64,000 nt of DNA from Deinandra increscens subsp. villosa (taxonomy: Eukaryota > Streptophyta > Magnoliopsida > Asterales > Asteraceae), in contig JBCNJP010000023.1 of assembly GCA_039602395.1 (NCBI GenBank), positions 26,767,061-26,831,060 on the forward strand. The letters are read 5' to 3'. Of this stretch, positions 22,098 through 31,931 are shown one piece after another. Under the pieces are notes generated by a model that saw only the letters and a list, made by a program, of their open reading frames with translations, searched no databases and was not told the origin of the DNA. The position numbers and the translations under genes are program-made. Each line of letters opens with the position of its first letter. Position 1 is the stretch's first letter.

Positions 22098-22100
<3 letters not shown>
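21952..22100. mobile_element. Microsatellite-targeting MITE, copy 2
   Basis: Nearly identical to copy 1 in the same orientation but lacking about 30 bp at the left end. Also bordered by (TA)n. Confidence 0.7.

Positions 22101-22155
<55 letters not shown>
22101..22155. repeat. (TA)n microsatellite
   Basis: About 27 TA units between MITE copy 2 and the left terminus of element I. Confidence 0.95.
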
Positions 22156-22158
<3 letters not shown>

Positions 22159-22325
22159 AAAGTTCAAATACAAAGGCATTTTTCCGTGCGAAGCGTGTGA
22201 AGAAAGGGGAGGCCGACACGTAGAATGATTTAAGTTTTACGCGGATGGGCTTTTCCGTCATTTTACATGTATTAAAAGATATTCCTGCGTGATTTCATGC
22301 GCGCTAATAATCCGGAAGCAGTTAT

Positions 22326-25033
22326 TGTCACACCCCCAAATTAACCACTAATGAAGTTTATACCGTTAAGGGGTGCGAGCAAACCAGGACCACAACCATT
22401 AGTTACAAATACTAAACGAATCAGAGTAAAGTCCAAACATTCATCATAAAACAGTTTTAAAATTTGCAGCGGAAAGACAAACACGAGTGCTTTAATTACA
22501 AAACATAAATTGTTATTCAATTCCCAAACTTAAGTTCAAAGTGAAATGAGTAACTTCGGGTGCCATGCTAACTTCCGGTGGATACTCCTCAGTGATCTGC
22601 AAAAGTGAAAACCACACAAGTGTCAACCTAACGGTTGGTGAGTTCACAGTGGGCATGTCATGCAGCGGCCCGGTCTCATAAGCGTATGTATCAACATATA
22701 AATAGGTAATAGTTTTGCAAAACAATTGCCAAGTGTTGAATTATCGAATATGCACTAGTTAAGTAAAGATTAAAGCGGTCAACCGATATCGCGGGTAGCT
22801 AATCTGGTTTCCATGCACTAAGGAAGTTCGTACCAAAGCTGACGTAACAGAGTTCGGCAGTTGCCGATGGTTTGTGCCTCCAGTTGTGTTCCTCATGGGA
22901 CCCACAACTAAAATAGGCTGATATTGTACTCCGTTCGGCCTCCAACCGGTTGGCTACACATTTGTGTACCGCGGAGCAGGGTTTGTCAAACCCTCAGTAG
23001 AACTACCCAACATCCCCTCGCTTCGCAAATTAATGGTACTAAATTGTTGAGGACTTTTAAGTTTTAAGGCATCCTTAGAAATCATGTGATATCATTTGGT
23101 TTAGACTTTAACCTACACTAGTCATATTAAAACCGTTTGTTTCTGGATTTCATTTGAAATCCTGAAAAAAGTTTAAGTGTCAAAATGGTTGTTCCGGATT
23201 TCATTTGAAATCCCAAATGAGTTTAGGTATTAAATAGTTGATTGCGGATTTCATTTGAAACCCCAAGGATGGACAGTTGCAAGTGTTTCCCATAGAACAC
23301 TCCAACTTCCATAACAGGTATCCCATTTGGCAATACCTCAAAATGTCAGCGTTGTTTTCCGTTAAGTAATTTTGTTGTGACCCAAACGGGCTCACAATTA
23401 AAGGGTTAGTGAAACTCACCTTAGGTTGCTCAGCTTACACTTCAAAAAATCCAATTATGATTGCTAACGAAGACCTAATAATCACATTAAGGTCTTAGGT
23501 GTTAGGTTGTGTCTAAACTTTAACTACGTCACTATGGCCCATAACATAGCACGTTGGAACTACGACTCGACATACCGACACACGACACCGATGGTTGATC
23601 ATAAACGAGGGTTCACATTACTCAGAAATCAAAGCATGTTTCATTATTGCATAATCATGTAAGTCATGGCATAACATTCAAATAAGTTGCACAAGTTTGG
23701 GTTTTGGGTCTGGTCACAGTTTCGCTACACAGTTTCGCTATATGCACGGGCAGCACTTTCGCTAGGGAATACCCGATGACACAGTTTCGCTAGCTAGTTT
23801 CGCTCGAAACTGATGACACAGTTTCGCTAGCATAGATCCGCTCGAAACTGGTTTGAACTTTCGTTCATAAAAGGCACAGTTTCGCTAGATAGTTTCGCTC
23901 GAAACTGATGACACAGTTTCGCAATCTAGTTTCGCATCGAAGCTGGTTTGAACTTTCGTTCAGGACTCTATAGTTGTTTCGCTCAGTAGTTTCGTTTGAG
24001 CAGGTATACTTAGTTTTCACGGCGACACTATAGTTTCGCTGTATAGTGTCGCTGGAAGGATATTCAAACAGTTTCGCTGTATAGTTTCGCTGTATATTTT
24101 CGCCCAGCGAACGGCTAGTTTCGCTGGTCGCAGAAACTCGTAAATCAGCCTAAAAATCAATCTAACAGCTTCCATACTTCATATAATTCAATATCTAGCA
24201 TGCATAAACATTTACCAACATTAAACAGTAAGTTTTAACACCTTAAACATGGATTTTCATCATCAAATCTCCAAGAACACTTTTAAGCATAAAATGACCT
24301 AACTAGCATGGATCTTCATTATGGCATGATTTTACACGTAAAGTTGCAGTCTTTATGTTAGATCTAACATCCCTAAGCATCATATCAGAAGATCAAACGA
24401 TTTCATGAAGGTTTGGTCATGCTTTTTAAGAAAACACATAGAATATGCATAAAAAGGGTTCATGGGACTCACAGTTTGATCTTCAAGCTCGATGGGTGAT
24501 GGTTCGGGGCTGAGATCCGGTGGTTCACAGCTGATCTTGGTGGCTAGGTGGTGGCGGTTGGGAGAGAGAGAGAGTGGGAGTGTGTGTGTGTGTTTTGTGG
24601 TGATGGATCATGCAAATAAGGATTAGGGTTTTTAATTGGTTTAAATATTAAGGGCTTATGGTGGGCTTGTCATGGGGATTTGGGCCACACATCATTAGTC
24701 TAATTACTAGCCCACTATTAATCATGTATGCATACACTTAATCATACTTAAACATCAAGCTAGACAATTTAACAAATTATCGCATAATCAATAATTAACA
24801 ATTTGTCATGCTATTAATGATAACAATAAATCATGCGTTTACATCACGTTGCACATAATAGCAATAAATAAATAAATAAGTGAACACATAACACATATGG
24901 ACGGGTTTGGTGATCAACCAAAGTTCGTGGACGTATTCGGCCTAGTTAAGTATTAGTTACTAAGTTAACACTTATAACGTAACTAACGGAGATTGTCTAA
25001 CGGAAGTTAACCTTGGAATTCTCGGATGTCACA
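22326..25033 (-). repeat. Solo LTR H' of a Ty3/gypsy-like element (2,708 bp)
   Basis: It begins TGTCACACCCCC and ends GGATGTCACA on the plus strand, and is flanked by the perfect 5-bp duplication GTTAT (22321-22325, 25034-25038). It is the reverse orientation of the LTR at 48016-50572 and is alignable with it by eye over most of its length. The sense strand is minus. The array of AGTTTCGCT motifs at 23716-24135 lies in the same relative place as in the other copy. No internal domain remains, which fits LTR-LTR recombination. Confidence 0.88.
23716..24135 (-). repeat. AGCGAAACT motif array in solo LTR H'
   Basis: About twenty copies of AGTTTCGCT (plus-strand reading) with variants such as AGTGTCGCT and ACTTTCGTT. 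Several are next to inverted GCGAAAC or TCGAAACT copies, giving short hairpins. Spacers differ. Confidence 0.85.
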
Positions 25034-25248
25034 GTTATCTTCCTCATATATTTACGTAGAATATCTTTTGCGATATATATTAGTTCATTAAGAGATCCAG
25101 ATCTCGTAACGACATTCAAATACTGCGATAAATTGTGTTTTACTGTGAGAAACGAGTTAATGCGTGATTATGACGTTTTTTTTTAATGTTTGTGCGTTTA
25201 AATGGCGTGAATAAGTTGAGCGTATGATTTTTATATAAAAGTTTGAGT

Positions 25249-25500
25249 TATGCGTGTTTTTTCTTGATGCGTAATTAGATTATGTTCATCTTAGTGGTAT
25301 TTTATTAAGTTGCGTGAAAACGATGAACGTTTGCGTTATTTTCTGTGTAAATTTTGAGGTATGCGTGTTTTTTTGTTGATGCGTAATTAGATTATGTTCA
25401 GCTTAGTGGGTTTTTTATTAAGTTGCATGAAAAAGATGAACTTATGCGTTATTTTGTGTGTAAAGGTTGAGGTATGCGTGTATTTTGTTGATGCGTTTTT
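25249..25500. repeat. Tandem repeat, unit about 112 bp, in element I
   Basis: Units start at TATGCGTGT near 25249, 25360 and 25473. Two are complete and the third is partial. They contain GATGCGTAATTAGATTATG and repeated ATGCGT. Confidence 0.8.
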
Positions 25501-25716
25501 AATGTTGTATATGTGTCTTTTATTTAAAGGTAAAAGGACGTTAATACCCCTTTTAAGACTCTGTGTCTTTTTTGTTTATGAATTAAGCGTCTAAAATAAC
25601 GCTGAAGATAGGAAACAATTTAGCGCGGTCAGATAAAAAAAACGCGGAGATGAGCGGATGATATCCTTTCGCACACTTCGCACGTAAATCGTCCTTTGTA
25701 TAATAACTTTCCCCTA

Positions 25717-26458
25717 TATATATACTAGTTCGCGGGATTCGCACGTTGCACGAAGCGATGTAAAATCCCCAATAGCAACCTGTAATGCATATCAGTGGCG
25801 GCTAAAAGTTTTCTGAATCAAAGCTTACCATCAGTAGCTGTAGCTATTGTGCAACTATGCAAATAAAAGTTGATTTAAAAAAATAAGCTAAAAAACTGCT
25901 GAACAAATACGATGTTATAATAAGATATTATTATGCAAGCAATAAAGTCTGACCATACATAATAATTATTGTATTACCTGCTGGAAATATAAAAAAAGCC
26001 ATAATTCTCAACAGATTGCACATCTACAGGTTCTGTGATTACATTAAGTTTAAAATAGTGCTCATATAAAGAGTATGACAAAACAGAAGGTCTCCAGGTG
26101 CTACAACATAAGTAGAATCTGCAGCCAAAAAAGAGCAAATGTGTTATGAAAACGAACAAATGAGAGCGCAAAAGACACAAAAAAACGAACCTTTTGGAGA
26201 CGCGTCCACGTAATAGAGTGAACCCGTAAGTGCAACTGTGATAATATGGAGACAGGTTAGTAAGATACAATTCATGCTTATAGATTAAATTCTAGAACCT
26301 TTTTATAATTTCTGCATATGATCTTCACATTTACCATTTCAATTCATTCGCTATCTGAAAACCCGGTTACTATTAACGCGTTGCGGCTAGGGCAACGAAC
26401 CAGACTCTGTTAACGACGCAACAATGAAGGGCTACGAAAGTCTATCTTTAACCGCAAA
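25717..26458. other. No gene recognised
   Basis: Low-copy-looking AT-rich DNA starting with a TA tract and ACTAGTTCGCGGGATTCGC. Short minus-strand ORFs here look random. Confidence 0.4.
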
Positions 26459-26547
26459 ATGTTTTATGTTTTACTCTTTGTGTTTCATCTCGTTTACGTT
26501 GATTTCATAACGACTAAGTAGAAGATCCGCACGCTCACGCACTTTCA
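26459..26547 (+). repeat. Remnant of 5' LTR of element D
   Basis: Matches the last part of the 3' LTR (TACTCTTTGTGTTTCATC ... CGCACTTTCA); sequence upstream of about 26459 does not match. Confidence 0.8.
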
Positions 26548-26549
26548 AG

Positions 26550-26561
26550 TGGTATCAGAGC
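26550..26561 (+). other. Primer binding site of element D
   Basis: TGGTATCAGAGC, a perfect complement of initiator-Met tRNA 3' end as used by plant copia elements, two bases after the LTR. Confidence 0.92.
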
Positions 26562-26789
26562 ATTAGGTTTGCTCTACTAGTCGGAAATCAGTGTTTCTCA
26601 GAGTTTTGAGTTTAAATTCACGTTTTTGCGAAAATGTCAATCATTTTGAGTTCGCTTGATTGTTTCGAGTGTGCTTTTCATTCAAAATTCATTCCTGAGT
26701 TGTTTCTATCATGTTTGCTTGAATTCCTGTAGAAAATTCCAGTAAAAAACGTTGAAAATCGAGAAAATGGCGTCGTGTGAATTCTCTCC

Positions 26790-27012
26790 GGTTTGAGGTT
26801 CGGACAAGTTCGGCATAACTGCTCTGAACTTGAGGTTCGGACAGAGTTCGGTCTCTATATTGATTCGGTGAGAGTTCGGTGAGGGGTCGGTCAGTGTTCG
26901 GACTAAGTTCGGTGATAGTTCGGAGTTATTTGATTCTTGTTCGTCCGAAGGTCAGGTTCGGAGAGAGTTCGGCGTTGTTAAGTTCGGAGATAGCTCGGAG
27001 AAGGTTCGGAGT
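26790..27012 (+). repeat. AGTTCGGA motif array in the leader of element D
   Basis: About 15 copies of GTTCGG followed by A, T or C, mostly in one orientation, with a few inverted (GTCCGAAG, TCTGAACTTGA). They fill the 220 bp upstream of gag. The same word recurs as hairpins in the D LTRs. Confidence 0.85.
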
Positions 27013-27034
27013 GAACAGTAACTAATTTTCGAAA

Positions 27035-30000
27035 ATGTCCGATTTTCAAGCGTTCACGGCTATTTAAAATTCGGTTCAAGCTATGATGCAAACAATGATG
27101 AATTATGATAATGAAATCGGAACAAGTCAGAAAGTTCCCAAATTGCTAAAATTGGAAGATTATCATAGTTGGGTTAAACGGTTTGAAGCTTTTGTCGATA
27201 CAAATGACATTGATATGTGGTTAGCTTTCACTGAGCAATATGTTTACCCTAAAGATGAAACTGGTGAACCTATTCTTCAAAGAAAAATGTCTTCTGAACA
27301 AAAGAAAGCTTATCAAGCTGAGAAAAAGGCATACGGTACATTAACGATGGCATTACCTAAAGAGTTACTGCATCAATTTGCTGGTAACTACACATCAAAA
27401 AGTCTATGGGATGCGTTGGAAAAACGATGTGAAGGCAATGACCAATACAAGAAAAGTCGACAAAAGGTTTTGAAGAAAGAGTTTGATAGTTTTAAGCATT
27501 ATCAGAATGAAACGATTCCCAATCTGATTGCAAGGTTTGCTCATCTGATGAGTGAAATGCGTTTGGTGAATCTTACTAAAGAAGTGGTTGATATGAAAGA
27601 AAAGATTTTAGAAGCTTTGCCGGAAAAATGGGAGAATTATGTGATGATGATTACTCACGATAAAGATTTTTCAGGATTGTCTTTCAATTATTTGGTTCAA
27701 AGAATTCAGGCTCGGGATATGGAATTAATGGTGAATAAATCACTTCCTACACAAATTCAGAATCCTGCAGTGTATCATGGTGAAAATGACTCTACAATGA
27801 ATGCTGGGAAGTCTACTATTCTTAGTTCTGCTCCTCCTACAGCATTTCTAGCAGGTAAATCTGAAATTCCAAGTTATTCCTCTGCTGGTTGTTCTGTGTC
27901 AATTCCTAGTTCTTCGACCAAAGTGCTTTGTCTGTTCAGTCTATCGATGATTATAATGCGTTGATGTCTGCATTGGTATCTTCATACTTTGGTGTTATCA
28001 CTAGTTCTGTGAGTAATGCTGAGTTAGCAAATGAAGATTACGATCTGATTGATTATGATCATTTGGAGGAAATGGATCTAAATTGGCAATATGCTATGTT
28101 GGTTCGTAGAACAAAGAATTTTTTTAATAGAACTGGTAAGAAGAGACTGAATCAGGAAGGTAAGATTGGATTGGACAAATCTAAGGTGAAATGTTATAAG
28201 TGTTCAGTTTATGGTCATTTTAAATTGAAAACTGGTCAGCATGCACATTTAGTTTTTCATCCTTTAGATAAAGCTAAAAAGGTTGATCAAAAATCTGCTA
28301 CTCTTGCTCATAATTGGACTAATACATTTATGCATCCAGATGGTTTTGCTTGGAATGCAGATTCAGAAATTAAAAAGAATAATACTCCAATCTCAATTGC
28401 TTTAACCGCTCAACATGCTGATGATGAAAGTTTTTTAACAGAATCTGATACGTCTTCAAGTATATCTTTGGTTCAAGAAGAATTACCTAAGTCTTCTGCG
28501 AATTCAAAAGATGATGAATTTAAATGTTGTAAATGTGAGAAGTTGCTCAAGGAAATTGCAAGTTTTGACCAACATCATCAAATTTCAACTGAAAAAATTG
28601 TGGTGTTAAAGAAAGAGTTGAAGTATTTTCAAAAGAAATATGATGAGTTGGTTCATATACATGAAGTTGTTTTGAAGGAAAAGGCTCAATTGGCTGAAGA
28701 GTGTGAGAAAGCCAAAGCTGAAGCGTTAGACGCAGCTCAAGATTTTGAGAACTTGTTTGAGAAGAGTTATCCTGTTCAGCAAAAATATGAAGAGGCTACT
28801 GCTCTTATTGCAAAAACTGCTGTTACAGTTGAGAAGCTTCAAAATATGATTTCTATGCTTCAAGATGAGAATGTTTTGTACCGGGACAAGATTGTAGTAT
28901 TGACTAAAGATGTTGAGATCTATAAACAAAAGATAGAAAGTGTTCTTCAAGAACTGTTTGCAGAGTGTGAGATCATAAAGTTACAGACGTATGAATATGA
29001 TGATCTCAATGCAAAGTTCATCAAGTCACAACAAGAGGTGTTTCAAGGTCAACAGAAAATTAATGACTTGAAATTGGAGATTTTGGAGTTGAAAAGGCAA
29101 GTGAAAAACTGCAATTTGTCACCAACATTGCTTAACTTCTTATACAAGCAGGATCAGAGTTCAGAAAGTTCTAAGCAGGATGATGTTCACTTGGTACCTC
29201 AACCAGTGGATCTAATTGAAGTTACTGCTGCTCAGATTGATCCAAAAGATGACTTGCATGATTATTCCAAGTTTGCCACTCCATCCAAGAAGAACAAGTC
29301 CAAGTCTAAAAAGAAGGAGAAGCCATTGGGTGAAGTTCCAAAATTTGTTTCAAAATTTGTTTTGTTAGAAAATGAAAAGGTTTTTGATAAGGTTGCTTCA
29401 AGTTCTTCATTTGCAACCGAAGAAGAAAATTTTTTGATTAAAAAGAACAAGCTGCAGGATATCAAGGCTAAATTCACTAGTGAAGCTAAGTCAAGAGAAG
29501 CTTCAAGTTCTTCTTCAAGTTCGTCATCTCAGAAGAAATTTACTTCTTATTCTGGAAGATCATCATCTTCAAGGAGTCCATCTCCTAGGTATGATTCTTC
29601 TGATGGTTTCTTTGATAACTTTGATTCTGAACATTCATCTTGTTTTTCAAAATCCAAACAATTTTCAAACAATTATAGAGAAAGACTTTGTTATGTATCT
29701 CGTCAACTGGGACATCTTGCTGCTGATTGTCCGACGACTGCATATATCCACAAAACTGCAAAATATGTGGATAACAAAGGTCAAGTTTTTGATGAACCAT
29801 GGTCCCCAAAGCTTAAGTCAACTCGTCAATCGTCTTGGTCTAAATCAAGTTCGTCGGTTGAATCTGATTCCGGTTCCGATAAAAAATTAAACCTTTTACA
29901 AATTTGGAAACCAAAAGTTGTTTCTATGGTCAACAAGGACTTTGTGGAAGACACCGGGCGACCCGACGCTGTTGATTCGGGTCGATCCCAACGCGACTAA
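27035..30000 (+). pseudogene. gag: Gag of element D, long coiled-coil form, frameshifted
   Basis: The start is ATG 27035 (MSDFQAFTAI), with TAA at 27065-27067 in place of a probable Gln. Part 1 (27083-27964) is a UBN2-type Gag domain: KLEDYHSWVKRFEAF, LWDALEKRCEGND, ILEALPEKWENYV. A frameshift near 27910 moves to part 2 (to 30000). A long coiled coil lies at about residues 190-370 of part 2, rich in Lys, Glu and Gln. Two zinc knuckles are damaged: in CYKCSVYGHFKLKT the last Cys is Thr, and in CYVSRQLGHLAADC the second Cys is Ser. Ser-rich and basic stretches lie between. The long coiled-coil Gag is a Sirevirus trait. Confidence 0.85.
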
Positions 30001-31586
30001 TGTTTTATTTGGTGTCAAGCAGGTGTTTCAGGAAGATCTTTCAGTGATTGGAAAATTGCTGATTGTGAAATATCTGTTTTTAATTAACTTGAATTTCAAA
30101 ATCATTTTGTTTTCAAAAGGCTAAACTGCTAGTATTCGTGTTGGTTGATCAATTTTTTCTTGTTTTTTACTCCATCTCATTCTGAGGGGGAGTTTGTTTT
30201 TGCAAAAATACAAAAATAGTGTGGTGTTTTTCAAATCGTAAAAATGAAAATCTATAAATAGAGTTGTCATTTTTAGGGGGAGAAATTTGAAAAAGACAAA
30301 AACATTGAAAGATGAGAAATTGTATCCGACATGATTGGGAAATGATGGTACATTGGCTGACAGTGTCTGACTCATGGATAAAGTAGATGAAAAAGCCATA
30401 AGACCATTTGATCGATGTGCAAGGTAGGCTCGGCAAATCAGAAAGTATACAAATGTGATATACACTAAATCTGATGCTTGACCTAGTGGACAACATCTTG
30501 ATGCATATCTCATGATATATCAAGAAAAAGATATGTGAAAAATAAAATGAGAAGTCACTGTGTATACATGTGTTCATTTTGCAAAGATTTAAACTTGTTT
30601 GATTTTCTTTATTTTGTCAAACGATCGGACTTTCTCTGCGTGTCGAGAGACCGACCTGATCGTTGTTCGTTTGACATTCTGCTTTATTTTCTTTGGTGTT
30701 TCGTATAACTCATCGGACTTTCTCTGCGTGTACGGGAGTACCGACCTGATTGTTGTTGAGTTATACAACTTCAACTTGTTTTATTTTCTTATTTTGTTAA
30801 ATCCGAGGCCTTATCTGCGTATCGAAAGATCGACCTTAAGGTAGACGATTTAACGTTCTTATTTCTTTTTGCATGGAACACAGTTGACTATATCATGGTT
30901 ACAACTATTATGTGATTAACATCACAAATGAAATCACAAAATATGATAAGCTAAAGCATATCTGAGTATGTCTGATAGTGTGGGGTACACTGGTCAATGC
31001 AAATTTAATCTATACCTTAACATATCCAGATGTAATGAGTATAATTATGCCAGAGTTTAAAGTTGGACAAATTATATTTGCAATCGGCATGGTTTATGTG
31101 CTACAATAATTGAAATTGAAGTGTAGTTCAGCATGTTGTGACCAATATGATCCCAAGTCGTGATCTTTCTCGCAAAAGACAAAAATAGTGTCTGATTCTG
31201 TAATGCATTTATGTTTCATATCAGAAAATAACAAAAAGATTTTAAGTGTGTTTTGATATAAAGTTTCTAAAAGCCAAAAAGATTTTGTTTCTGATTTTTT
31301 TTCGATTGATCAATGCGGAATACGAAATCATTTTCAAAATCAATCTATCTTGGAGTCTCGAAGAGACATTTTGCACCAAGGTTATTTATGTTGGCAGGTT
31401 TCTAAGTGGGAAGAGAACTTCACAACTTCAAGTCTTCTGAAGGTTGTTGATAAAAGGGGTACACACGATGTAATATCAAGTATCCAAGATTGAACTCATC
31501 GTCTAGATCGAGGAGGAGTTTGATTGAAGATACAAGATACAAGTTTTGATAAGAGGAGATGATACTGCACATGTCGAGGGGGAGTT
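30001..31586 (+). other. Noncoding 3' region of element D
   Basis: It has no pol. It shows GGGGGAGTTTG at 30185 and another GGGGGAG at 30275, both polypurine-like. It shares AAAATACAAAAATAGTGT with element C, and has a GGTAGGCTCGGC block shared with E. Three tandem hairpins lie at 30616-30854. Confidence 0.65.
30616..30854 (+). ncRNA. Three tandem hairpins with common CTGCGT...CGACCT core (element D)
   Basis: Hairpins lie at 30616-30675, 30703-30766 and 30796-30854. Outer stems GTCAAACGA/TCGTTTGAC, GTATAACTCA/TGAGTTATAC and GTTAAATC/GATTTAAC are different but each pairs perfectly. The inner part is conserved: CTCTGCGT or ATCTGCGT, a small stem capped by GAGA, GGGA or GAAA (all GNRA type), then CGACCT. 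Covarying outer stems argue for a selected RNA fold within the element transcript, not a separate gene. Confidence 0.6.
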
Positions 31587-31931
31587 TGTTGATACACGGT
31601 TCCTGATCGTCATGTGAAGTATCGAATACAAGACGGATCACACAAGGATGCTGCGGTCCGAACTCAGGCCGAACCTGAAGTTCGGACATGGCCGAACTTG
31701 TGGCCGAACCTGAGGTTCGGCCGGTCGTATTTCAGCACTATAAATATGTGTTTCATGTATTGTATTCGAGGACGATAACAGTCTGAGCTTCCGTGTCATA
31801 TTCTCTGAGTGTACTCTGTGGTTTTTCTCTGTGGCTAATACAAGTGTTTTGTATTTACTCTTTGTGTTTCATCTCGTTTACGTTGATTTCATAACGACTA
31901 AGTAGAAGATCCGCACGCTCACGCACTTTCA
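31587..31931 (+). repeat. 3' LTR of element D (345 bp)
   Basis: It starts TGTTGATACACGG after GAGGGGGAGTT and ends CGCACTTTCA. TATAAATA at 31739-31746 is the likely TATA box. Just upstream lie paired GGCCGAAC/GTTCGGCC hairpins (about 31652-31727), the LTR form of the D family motif. Confidence 0.88.

Larger units (their letters stand above)
22156..25716. mobile_element. Element I: TIR transposon/MITE split by a solo LTR
   Basis: The left end (ACAAAGGCATTTTTCCGTGC, then GAAGCGTGTGAA) is repeated in inverted form at the right end (about 25664-25716, TTCGCACACTTCGCACGTAA, then CCTTTGTATAATAACTTT). This gives imperfect TIRs of about 50 bp. Without the solo LTR the element is about 850 bp and has no transposase. 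TA-rich tracts flank both ends. Superfamily not determined. Confidence 0.6.
26459..31931 (+). mobile_element. Element D: Sirevirus-like copia derivative with gag and no pol
   Basis: The right end is a full LTR (31587-31931) preceded by GAGGGGGAG. On the left only the last ~89 bp of the LTR survive, followed by a perfect PBS, a GTTCGG-rich leader and gag. After gag no integrase, RT or RNase H is found. A 1.6-kb noncoding region with three tandem hairpins leads to the 3' LTR. The 5' LTR is truncated by a deletion or by later rearrangement. Confidence 0.85.
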
